Under the pieces are notes generated by a model. The model saw nothing but the letters and a program-made list of their open reading frames with translations, was not told where the DNA came from and did not search any database. From contig DXVA01000004.1 of assembly GCA_019408975.1 (NCBI GenBank), forward strand, positions 1 through 11,620: DNA of 11,620 nt. The letters run 5' to 3'. Shown piece by piece: positions 1 through 6,557 of this stretch; within the stretch, counting starts at the first letter, position 1, and every line of letters begins with the position of its first letter. Source of the stretch: Lentisphaeria bacterium. GTDB lineage: Bacteria > Verrucomicrobiota > Lentisphaeria > Victivallales > UBA1829. The position numbers were made by a program, and so were the translations under genes.

Positions 1-1
1 T

Positions 2-1753
2 GCCGAAGCCCTCGGAAAACGCCCGAATGAGGTGATTGCCAGTCTCATGATGATGAATGTTCTTGCAAGCATCAATCAGATTCTGGATCCTGCCGTAGCG
101 GTCGAACTTGCCGCCAGGATGGGATTCACGCTCGTGATTGACAAGCGCGGGAAAGAGGAGCATGTTCAGAAGGATGCCGGCAGCCAGAGTGCTGCCGATG
201 CACCGGAGGAGATTGAATTCGCGGATAACCCGAAAGATATCATTGCACGTCAGCCGATTGTGACTTTCATGGGGCATGTCGACCACGGCAAGACTTCATT
301 GCAGGACGCGATTCGCAAAACGCGTGTCGCGGCGGGGGAAGCCGGCGGAATTACACAGCATATCGGAGCATCGATTGCACACTGCGGAAATAAGTCGGTT
401 ACATTTGTCGATACTCCCGGGCATGAGGCGTTCACCGCAATGCGTGCCCGCGGCGCCAATGTGACGGATATCGTGGTGCTCGTAGTTGCCGCGGACGACG
501 GTTTCATGCCGCAGACCATCGAAGCCATGAATCATGCCAAGGCGGCGAAAGTGCCTATCATTGTGGCTATGAACAAGATTGACCTGCCGAACGCCAACCC
601 GGACAAGGTGCTTTTGAATATGCAGCAGAACGGTTTGATGCCGGAAGACTGGGGCGGGACGATCGGCGTCGTCAAGGTGTCTGCCAAGACCGGGCAGGGA
701 ATCGACGATCTTCTTGAGCGCATCCTGCTGGAAGCGGAAATGCTGGAGCTCAAAGGCAATCCGAAGCGTCCCGCCGAGGCGTTTGTGCTGGAGTCCCAGC
801 TTGAACAGGGATACGGCCCGACCGCCAGCATCGTGGTCAAGAACGGCACGCTCCATGTGGGCGATCCGATCATCTGCGGTGAATATTACGGCAAAGTCAA
901 GGGATTGATCGACCACCGCGGACAGCGTATCAAATCCGCAGGCCCGAGCACTCCGGTGAAAATTGTCGGCTTGAGCGGTGTTCCGGATGCCGGAACGAAG
1001 CTTGTGGTCTGCAAGAGCGAGAAGGAAGCCAAAGAGATCGGCGAAGCGAGAAGCGACAGCAAACGTGTGGAGGCTCTTTCCGGCAAAGGCGGGGGCATGA
1101 CGCTTGACGATCTGTTCTCTCAGATGGAGAACGGCAAGCGCAATACGCTCAAGGTTGTGGTGAAGACTGACGTCTGCGGTTCCTCCGAAGCGATTGTGGA
1201 GTCCCTCAAGAAACTGCCGTCCGAAAAAATCAGCGTGGAAGTGCTCCATGCCGCCGTCGGTGCGATTACGGAAAGCGATGTCCAGCTTGCAGCATCTTCA
1301 GATGCCATTGTGATCGGATTCCACGTCCGCGTCAACCCCGGCGTGAACGATCTGGCGAAGAAAGAGAATGTCGAAATCCGTCTTTACAGTATCATTTACG
1401 AACTGCTGGAAGACATCAAGGACGCCATGGCGGGCCGTCTTGAACCGGATAAACGCGAGAAAGAACTCGGCGTTGCCCATATCCTGAAGATTTTCGAGCT
1501 GTCCAGAGGTCCGAAGATCTGCGGCTGCATGGTGGATAAGGGAGTGGTCAAGGTCGGCAGCAAATCGCGCGTATTCCGGAAAGGCGAGCTGATCTTCAAC
1601 GGGGAAGTGCGTTCTCTCCGCCGTTTTCAGGACGATGTCAAGGAAGTGCGGCAGGGCATGGAATGCGGCATCAAGCTGGACAACTTCCTCGACTTCGATG
1701 TCGGCGATGTGATCCAGTTCTATGAAATCGAGCTGAAAAAAGCGACACTCTGA
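2..1753 (+). CDS. infB: Translation initiation factor IF-2, 5'-truncated by the window edge
   Basis: GTPase that brings initiator fMet-tRNA to the 30S subunit and promotes 50S joining in the cytoplasm. The reading frame is open from base 2, so the true start lies upstream; about 583 residues are visible. The first 45 or so residues (LGKRPNEVIASLMMMN, then an NQ.LD motif) match the end of the IF2_N domain. The G domain follows: G1 GHVDHGKT at 272-295, then GITQHIGA (G2), DTPGHEAF (G3), NKID (G4) and SAKTGQG (G5). The beta-barrel domain II starts near RPAEAFVLES, and domains III and IV end at FDVGDVIQFYEIE, the usual IF2 C-terminus, so the 3' end is complete. An internal ATG at base 47 is unlikely to be the start because it lies inside a conserved helix. 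rbfA follows, as is common in bacteria; nusA is expected upstream but is not in view. Confidence 0.98.
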   Translation, partial: AEALGKRPNEVIASLMMMNVLASINQILDPAVAVELAARMGFTLVIDKRGKEEHVQKDAGSQSAADAPEEIEFADNPKDIIARQPIVTFMGHVDHGKTSLQDAIRKTRVAAGEAGGITQHIGASIAHCGNKSVTFVDTPGHEAFTAMRARGANVTDIVVLVVAADDGFMPQTIEAMNHAKAAKVPIIVAMNKIDLPNANPDKVLLNMQQNGLMPEDWGGTIGVVKVSAKTGQGIDDLLERILLEAEMLELKGNPKRPAEAFVLESQLEQGYGPTASIVVKNGTLHVGDPIICGEYYGKVKGLIDHRGQRIKSAGPSTPVKIVGLSGVPDAGTKLVVCKSEKEAKEIGEARSDSKRVEALSGKGGGMTLDDLFSQMENGKRNTLKVVVKTDVCGSSEAIVESLKKLPSEKISVEVLHAAVGAITESDVQLAASSDAIVIGFHVRVNPGVNDLAKKENVEIRLYSIIYELLEDIKDAMAGRLEPDKREKELGVAHILKIFELSRGPKICGCMVDKGVVKVGSKSRVFRKGELIFNGEVRSLRRFQDDVKEVRQGMECGIKLDNFLDFDVGDVIQFYEIELKKATL

Positions 1754-1773
1754 TCTGTTATCATCGAACATTT

Positions 1774-1809
1774 GCCTGCCGGCGCGACTCTATGAATCTG
1801 TCGGCAGGC
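1774..1809 (+). other. Stem-loop in the infB-rbfA gap
   Basis: A perfect 8-bp inverted repeat, GCCTGCCG (1774-1781) and CGGCAGGC (1802-1809), separated by 20 nt, lies in the 110-nt gap between infB and rbfA. No T-run follows, so it does not look like an intrinsic terminator. A smaller hairpin (TTCCG/CGGAA, 1823-1838) follows just before the rbfA ribosome binding site. These could be RNA processing or stability elements; that role is inferred. Confidence 0.35.
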
Positions 1810-1863
1810 CGCGGAAAGCCTGTTCCGTAAATCCGGAAAAATCCTTAAAAGGGAGGTGTGCAA

Positions 1864-2217
1864 ATGGCTCAGTCACACGACAGAATTGCCCGTGTCAACG
1901 AAATCCTGAAACGGGAAATTGCAGATATCATCGAGAAACGAGGGGTCGGCGGAGTAGACACCCTTGTTTCCGTAACCAAAGTTCATGCGTCGGAATCGCT
2001 CCGCAATGCGACGGTGTATGTCAGCATTTTCGGAGCGAAACCGCCCGAGGAGATTCTCCGGGCTCTGAACAAGCTCCGCCCGGACATCCAGAGCAATGTT
2101 TCCAGGCATGTGATCCTGAAATATACGCCGGTGCTTCATTTTGTCCACGATATGAACCTTGAGGAAGGCGACAAGGTCCTTTCACTGATTCGGGAATTGG
2201 AAGAAAATGAGCAATGA
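1864..2217 (+). CDS. rbfA: 30S ribosome-binding factor A
   Basis: Small KH-like protein that binds the immature 30S subunit and helps 16S rRNA 5'-end maturation and cold adaptation. The 117 residues are the normal family length. Family signatures are an N-terminal helix with RIARVNEILKREIADII, the central strand SLRNATVYVSIFG and the C-terminal TPVLHFVHD. The ATG at 1864 was chosen because GGAGG (1852-1856) sits 7 nt before it; an in-frame GTG at 1858 overlaps that site. The usual small-residue kink of the KH-like helix is not obvious here (RPDIQSNVSRH), a minor divergence. It lies 110 nt after infB and overlaps the next gene by 11 bp. Confidence 0.95.
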   Translation: MAQSHDRIARVNEILKREIADIIEKRGVGGVDTLVSVTKVHASESLRNATVYVSIFGAKPPEEILRALNKLRPDIQSNVSRHVILKYTPVLHFVHDMNLEEGDKVLSLIRELEENEQ

Positions 2218-3205
2218 CATCACTCTCGCCGAAGTAAAAGAACGTCTTGAGCAGCTTCGCGGCAAAGAGCGGATTCTGCTGATGACCCATGAGCGTCCCG
2301 ACGGCGACGCGGTCGGTTCGCTCTGCGGCATGTATTTCATCCTGCGTGAGAACGGTTATTTTGTGGATGCGCTGATTCCGGAATCGGTGCCTGACATGTA
2401 TCAGGACTTTGTCCCGAGCGGCATGATCACCTCCATTACGACGCTTGGCATTGAATGTTATTCGCTCCTGATCACACTGGATGCTTCAACCAGAATGCGT
2501 GTGTCCGCTCCCTGTATCAAGGAGGACGGTATTCCGGTTCCGTGCCTGAATATTGACCATCATCCGGACAATGAGCGTTACGGGGATGCGAGTTATGTGG
2601 TGCCGACGGCGTGTTCGACTGCTGAGATTGTGCTTTCGATTGCGAAGGCGGCGAATCTGATGATCAGTCCTGTTTCCGCGACTCTGCTGATGCTGGGGAT
2701 CACTACGGATTCCGGCTGTTTCCGGTTCGACAACACGACGCCGGAGGCACTGCGCGCCGCTGCTCGTCTGCTGGAGCTTGGTGCGGACCGCCGGCACATC
2801 ATCAGAAACTGTTTTCTTTCCAAACCGGAAAACATGGCGCGTTTTGAAGCGGATCTGCTTTGCAATCGTATGAAGAAGGAGTTCGACGGAAAGTTCGCGT
2901 GGTTCTATCTGGAGCCTGAATTATTGAAAAAATATGAGGTGGACCTGCGCAATACGGAGCAGGTCATCGAGTCGCTGCGCGCGATTGACGGCGTTGTTGT
3001 CGCGGCGGTGATCCGAAAAGAGAAGGAAGGCTTCAAAGTCTCGCTCCGTTCCAAGGCGAAACAGATATCCGTCGGCAGGATTGCGAGACGGCTGAACGGG
3101 GGCGGCCATGAGATGGCTGCGGGCTGTTCGATTTCCGCGCCGACGATCGAAGAAGCTGAAAAGATACTTGCAAACAACGTGGAGATGGAGCTCAATGAGA
3201 AATAA
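2207..3205 (+). CDS. nrnA: DHH-family phosphoesterase, nanoRNase/pAp phosphatase (NrnA-like)
   Basis: Probable cytoplasmic enzyme that degrades 2-5 nt RNAs and/or dephosphorylates 3'-phosphoadenosine 5'-phosphate using Mn2+. The 332 residues match NrnA length. The N-terminal DHH domain shows metal ligands in THERPDGDA (H28, D32, D34), LDAS (D92), IDHHPDN (D117-H118-H119) and ITTDSGCFRF (D168). The C-terminal DHHA1 domain ends with the substrate-binding GGGHEMAAG (298-306). All key residues are present, so it should be active. The start ATG lies inside rbfA (11-bp overlap), which suggests translational coupling. A DHH gene between rbfA and truB is a known bacterial arrangement. The choice between RNase and phosphatase activity cannot be made from sequence alone. 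Confidence 0.92.
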   Translation: MSNDITLAEVKERLEQLRGKERILLMTHERPDGDAVGSLCGMYFILRENGYFVDALIPESVPDMYQDFVPSGMITSITTLGIECYSLLITLDASTRMRVSAPCIKEDGIPVPCLNIDHHPDNERYGDASYVVPTACSTAEIVLSIAKAANLMISPVSATLLMLGITTDSGCFRFDNTTPEALRAAARLLELGADRRHIIRNCFLSKPENMARFEADLLCNRMKKEFDGKFAWFYLEPELLKKYEVDLRNTEQVIESLRAIDGVVVAAVIRKEKEGFKVSLRSKAKQISVGRIARRLNGGGHEMAAGCSISAPTIEEAEKILANNVEMELNEK

Positions 3206-3956
3206 TCCCGCCAGGCACCGCCTGCCGATTTTCGACCGCAGCGGTGTGCTTCTTGTCAACAAACCGACGGAATGGACGAGCCACGATGTCGTGGCATTTG
3301 TGCGTTCCCGTTTCAATGTCCCGAAAGTGGGACACTGCGGAACACTGGACCCTGCCGCGACCGGGCTGCTCGTCGTCGTGCTCGGAAAATTCACGAAGCT
3401 GAGCCAGAAGTTCAGCGGCGAAGACAAAGTTTACGAGGGAACGATCCTGCTTGGCAGGGAGACCGATTCGCAGGACATGGACGGCAATGTGATTCGTGAA
3501 AGCGATCCTTCCGGCGTGACAGAACAGATGCTGCGCGATGCTTTCGCGGGATTTGTCGGCGATATCGAACAGATTCCGCCGATGGTGTCCGCAGTGAAAA
3601 AAGGCGGAGAGCGTCTTTACGAGCTTGCGCGCAAGGGGCAGGAGGTCGAGCGTGAAGCGAAGCCGATCACGATTCATTCCATCACGATGGACCGGATTGA
3701 ACTGCCCTATGCCGATTTTACGGTCTCCTGTTCCAAGGGGACCTATATCCGCACCCTCTGCGCGGATGTCGGCGCGAAGCTCGGATGCGGAGCGTGCCTG
3801 TACCGCCTGAACCGGATCAGGAGCGGCGAGTTCGACCTTGAAAATGCCGTGACGGTCGAGGAGATGAAAAACTGGACGCAGGACGATCTGAACGATTATA
3901 TTTCCGATTTTCTGCACCGGAAATTGGCGCAGATGAATCAATTTACAAACTTTTGA
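3195..3956 (+). CDS. truB: tRNA pseudouridine-55 synthase, short form
   Basis: Converts U55 of the tRNA T-arm to pseudouridine. The conserved motif GTLDPAATG gives catalytic Asp52; VNKPTEWTSHD (21-31), KVYEGTILLG (78-87) and CSKGTYIRTL (179-188) are the substrate-binding and core motifs. At 253 residues it is shorter than the roughly 310-residue E. coli and Bacillus enzymes: the sequence stops shortly after the catalytic core, so the C-terminal PUA-like domain appears to be missing, as in several other bacterial lineages. The frame is open further upstream, but the ATG at 3195 is favoured because it follows a GGAG (3187-3190) and overlaps the nrnA stop by 11 bp, the same geometry as the rbfA/nrnA junction. 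The first 12 residues are not conserved family sequence. Confidence 0.95.
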   Translation: MRNNPARHRLPIFDRSGVLLVNKPTEWTSHDVVAFVRSRFNVPKVGHCGTLDPAATGLLVVVLGKFTKLSQKFSGEDKVYEGTILLGRETDSQDMDGNVIRESDPSGVTEQMLRDAFAGFVGDIEQIPPMVSAVKKGGERLYELARKGQEVEREAKPITIHSITMDRIELPYADFTVSCSKGTYIRTLCADVGAKLGCGACLYRLNRIRSGEFDLENAVTVEEMKNWTQDDLNDYISDFLHRKLAQMNQFTNF

Positions 3957-3977
3957 CGCAGGAAAGGACGGGGGTGC

Positions 3978-5570
3978 ATGTCAGAGCAGGTCAGTGTGAG
4001 CGTGATTGAGGATGCCGTCAGGAAGTTTCTGAAGTCCGTGGAGAATGCGGAATCATTTACAGTGAACGACGTTATTGCTTTCGTGAATCAGAATGCGGTT
4101 CTGCCTTCCACTGAACGCAGGGAACGGATCGAACGCGATATCGAGCTGATTCTTGAAGGGCGCTCGGATATCTTCTTCAATTCCAACACCCATAAGGCTG
4201 TCTGTTGGAACCGTGCGCCGTTTTTCAAGGGAACGAAAATCAAAATCCTGCCGTCCAGGCTTGAAATCAAGGATGGCGTCCTGCTTTACGGAGCGCGTTT
4301 CGCTCCGTTCTGTTCCGATGAACTTTTTGCGGATGAGTATCTGCTTTCCGTGAAAGGGGAGGAGGGAAAGCTGCCGGTGGTGGCTTATACCGCCCAGCTC
4401 GGACAGATTGCGCGGACTTTCATGCTGCTCGGGCGTTCGGTCATGATCGACTGCATTGTTGCGGAGTCGTCGGAAAATTATGAGGCGCTGAAGCGGGCGT
4501 CCAGCCCTGAAATGGCGATGGTTACGGTTTCCGCTTTTGATTTGAGTGCATTTTACAGGGAGAATCATTTTTCCGAAGGCGATGCGATTGTCGCGACGGT
4601 CGAGGACTGGCGCAACGGGGTTTTTTCACTGGAATACTGTTCCAAAGACGATTTGCCGGATAAATTCGCTCTGGACGAGTATCTCGGGTATTTCGAGGAG
4701 GCGGTCATTCAGACCTATGAGGATTACGGGGAATATCTTGAGATCCCGGATCAGATTGCGCACGCTTATCTCTGCGCGTTTACGGCGGGGCATGACCTTC
4801 GCCGGAAACCTTATCTTTCGCTTGACGAGTATCCTTCCATGATGCGCGACGTGGCGATTCGCCGCGACGATGCCGACTGGGTGCTGGTTCCGCTGGATGA
4901 TCTTGCCACTGCGGGCGAGTCGGGCGAGGCGGAACATCAGAAGGAGCACGATGGGCACGGGTGCTGCGGGCATCATCATGAACATTCTCATGAGAAGCCG
5001 GAGAAAGTCAAGGAACTGCGTCCCGAAGACTTTTCCGCATCCGCCGGAAAGCTGGACTCCGTCGATTCGATTCTGGAGGAAGTGAATGCTCCCTTGAGCC
5101 ATACCGAAATTTATGCGATGATCGTGGACGATATCGCCAACGGTCAGGACTCTTTCGAGACATTTTACAAAAAACTCCAGGATATCATGGGCGTGAAGTT
5201 TGTCGATGACGCTCAGGAAATTACTTTCCTGAACTTTGTCGAGGACAGCTGGGAGGAGGCGTTTGAGCATTTCAATCCTGTTGTCGAGGAGGCGAAGACC
5301 CCTCTGCGGACGCGTCTTCTGGAGATCAATGACCAGCGTATTGAGTTTTCCCGTTCCCTGCTGGAGCGTTATCAGGGCAAAGAGATTCCCGCACACGTAG
5401 TCCATAAGATGAAATCCTTCCATGCCCAGATATTGAATACGCTGGGACTCCTGAATGCCGACTCCGAACTGCCGGAGGGGGATGAATACGACATGCTCGA
5501 ACTCCGGGTCGGCGACATCGAGGATGCATGGGAGAACTTTATGGAAGATCAGGAAAAAGCGAGGATTTAA
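3978..5570 (+). CDS. Uncharacterised 530-aa protein with His/Cys-rich metal-binding-like patch
   Basis: I do not recognise this family. The protein is acidic and soluble, with no signal peptide or membrane segment. Residues 1-80 are helix-rich and could be a winged-helix-like unit (AVRKFLKSVENAESFTVNDV). Residues 80-220 alternate short strands and helices. Residues 320-338 carry eight His and two adjacent Cys (around HGHGCCGHHH, nt 4935-4991) within a charged linker, resembling the metal-storage patches of HypB, SlyD or UreE type proteins. The C-terminal 180 residues are mostly helical and rich in Glu/Asp. A purine-rich site (GGGGG, 3970-3974) lies 3 nt before the ATG, so the ribosome binding site is only moderate. 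It is 21 nt after truB and 18 nt before the membrane gene, so it is probably cotranscribed with both. A metal-related role is inference from the patch only. Confidence 0.85.
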   Translation: MSEQVSVSVIEDAVRKFLKSVENAESFTVNDVIAFVNQNAVLPSTERRERIERDIELILEGRSDIFFNSNTHKAVCWNRAPFFKGTKIKILPSRLEIKDGVLLYGARFAPFCSDELFADEYLLSVKGEEGKLPVVAYTAQLGQIARTFMLLGRSVMIDCIVAESSENYEALKRASSPEMAMVTVSAFDLSAFYRENHFSEGDAIVATVEDWRNGVFSLEYCSKDDLPDKFALDEYLGYFEEAVIQTYEDYGEYLEIPDQIAHAYLCAFTAGHDLRRKPYLSLDEYPSMMRDVAIRRDDADWVLVPLDDLATAGESGEAEHQKEHDGHGCCGHHHEHSHEKPEKVKELRPEDFSASAGKLDSVDSILEEVNAPLSHTEIYAMIVDDIANGQDSFETFYKKLQDIMGVKFVDDAQEITFLNFVEDSWEEAFEHFNPVVEEAKTPLRTRLLEINDQRIEFSRSLLERYQGKEIPAHVVHKMKSFHAQILNTLGLLNADSELPEGDEYDMLELRVGDIEDAWENFMEDQEKARI

Positions 5571-5588
5571 ACGGAGGAGGTTTCCTGT

Positions 5589-5912
5589 ATGGCGGAGTTC
5601 CGTGAGATTCTTTCATTCTGCGTTCAAGTCCTGTTTACCGCCGGTGTTTTGTGGTCTGCTTTGAAGATTACGAAGACTCAGGGGGATTTTTCAGGTATGC
5701 TGCTGATTGCTTTCATCTGCGGTCTGCTGGGACTGCATCCCGAGCCGTGGGGCATCATTGCGTCTCTGGTGGTGATGTTCCTGCTGATCGCGAAATTCAC
5801 CTCTGCGAAGTTTTTCCCGGAAACAGTCATTATTGTGCTGTTGTCGTGGATTCTGGGATTTATTTCCAAATTCGGGCTTGAGTTTGCTGCAAAAATTCTG
5901 GTGAAGCAGTAA
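5589..5912 (+). CDS. Small integral membrane protein, about four predicted segments
   Basis: This 107-residue protein is not recognised. Hydrophobic stretches at about residues 8-27, 36-50, 54-72 and 77-96 suggest up to four membrane helices with short loops; it probably sits in the inner membrane. An excellent ribosome binding site (GGAGGAGG, 5573-5580) precedes the ATG by 8 nt, and the gene starts 18 nt after the preceding one, so it looks like the last gene of the infB cluster. The stop codon TAA (5910-5912) is directly followed by the left inverted repeat of the four-helix cassette. No catalytic or transport motif is visible. Confidence 0.85.
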   Translation: MAEFREILSFCVQVLFTAGVLWSALKITKTQGDFSGMLLIAFICGLLGLHPEPWGIIASLVVMFLLIAKFTSAKFFPETVIIVLLSWILGFISKFGLEFAAKILVKQ

Positions 5913-5942
5913 AGACCGGAAGGACGGGAAAGACCGGAACGA
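5913..5942 (+). repeat. Left inverted repeat, made of 9-nt units
   Basis: Three consecutive 9-nt units, GACCGGAAG, GACGGGAAA and GACCGGAAC (5914-5940), follow the TAA of the membrane gene. Compared with the reverse complement of the right copy at 6528-6557, 25 of 30 bases agree. Confidence 0.8.
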
Positions 5943-5959
5943 GGATCTTTATGGAATAC

Positions 5960-6520
5960 TCAAATTTTCTTTCTGCAACTGCTTCTTTCCCGATAGAGTT
6001 TTTCTGTAAAGCCGCCATTTTGTTCAAAATCTGCACTGAGCCGTGCCAGTTGGCGATTCAGAAGAAAGCTGGTAAGCCCTATTAACACAAGTGCAGTGTT
6101 GGCGGCAATTTCTTTACGGGGTCTTTTTGTAATAGCATGCTGACTGTTGATCCAGTATTGAATTTCAGAGAAATCAGCAAATCGTTTTTCTGCTATTTCT
6201 TTGCGTCTGGAATCATCTTTTTTCCATAGCTGGAGTTTATGCTGCCGCAGGTGATCCTCATAATCAAGATAAAGTTCTTCCAATGATGCACGTGCTACAT
6301 TTGTCAGTTTCAATTCTGTCTTTTTGGATGTCGCGGATGCCATAGAGCCTTCTGCAATATTTTGAACGCCGCTGCGTGCGGCTTGGACCATCTGATCGTT
6401 TGTCCGGCTTTTCGACGAAACATACAATTCGCAGAAACGTACTGTCATGTCATAGATTAATTGAGCTTGCTGAAAAGAATGCAAGCGTCGGTAGCCGCCA
6501 TTTTTTTCAATTAAACTCAT
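5960..6520 (-). CDS. Four-helix-bundle protein with suffix domain (S23/IVS-like)
   Basis: This 186-residue protein belongs to the four-helix-bundle superfamily that includes proteins encoded in 23S rRNA intervening sequences and the Avd accessory of diversity-generating retroelements. The signature QAARSGVQNIAEG followed by LEELYLDYEDHL is typical. The C-terminal part (LTSFLLNRQLARL and FEQNGGFTEKL) matches the longer version with an extra suffix domain. Molecular function is unknown for the family; nucleic-acid binding is suspected. The ATG at 6520 begins MSLIEKNGGYRRLHSF, with AGGA 7 nt upstream contributed by the right inverted repeat. An upstream extension would translate the 9-nt repeat as Gly-Lys-Asp triplets and is rejected. 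It is AT-richer than its neighbours, which suggests transfer. It starts 28 nt after the reductase stop and may be read through from that transcript. Confidence 0.9.
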   Translation of the reverse strand: MSLIEKNGGYRRLHSFQQAQLIYDMTVRFCELYVSSKSRTNDQMVQAARSGVQNIAEGSMASATSKKTELKLTNVARASLEELYLDYEDHLRQHKLQLWKKDDSRRKEIAEKRFADFSEIQYWINSQHAITKRPRKEIAANTALVLIGLTSFLLNRQLARLSADFEQNGGFTEKLYRERSSCRKKI

Positions 6521-6527
6521 AATGATG

Positions 6528-6557
6528 TCCTTCCTGTCCTTCCCGTCCTTACCGTCT
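6528..6557 (-). repeat. Right inverted repeat, made of 9-nt units
   Basis: On the minus strand this reads GACGGTAAG, GACGGGAAG, GACAGGAAG and then GAC, inverted relative to the copy at 5913-5942. It contains the stop codon of the reductase gene (6549-6551) and the ribosome binding site of the four-helix gene. Confidence 0.8.

Larger units (their letters stand above)
5913..6557. mobile_element. Candidate inverted-repeat-bounded cassette carrying a four-helix-bundle gene
   Basis: Imperfect 30-bp inverted repeats (25 of 30 positions identical) bound a 645-bp segment with one open gene. The segment begins immediately after the stop of the plus-strand membrane gene and ends within the last codons of the convergent reductase gene. 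The enclosed gene is visibly AT-richer than both neighbours. No transposase is encoded and no clear target-site duplication was found, so if it moves it would need help in trans, or the repeats may instead be remnants of recombination. The call of mobility is inference; the repeats themselves are directly seen. Confidence 0.45.

Noticed and set aside
296..1249. Long open frame on the minus strand (317 codons)
   Set aside because: It lies antisense to the strongly conserved infB and its translation resembles no family; it reflects codon bias of the coding strand.
3192..3941. Minus-strand frame of 249 codons
   Set aside because: It is antisense to truB, with no ribosome binding site or recognisable motifs.
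4626..5423. Minus-strand frame of 265 codons
   Set aside because: It is antisense to the His-rich protein; the plus-strand frame has better gene spacing and ribosome binding context.
5913..5942. Short CRISPR-like array
   Set aside because: The 9-nt units are directly abutting, with no spacers, and no cas genes are present.
5960..6520. Avd accessory gene of a diversity-generating retroelement
   Set aside because: The fold family is related, but no reverse transcriptase or template/variable repeat pair is in the window, and the suffix domain differs from Avd.
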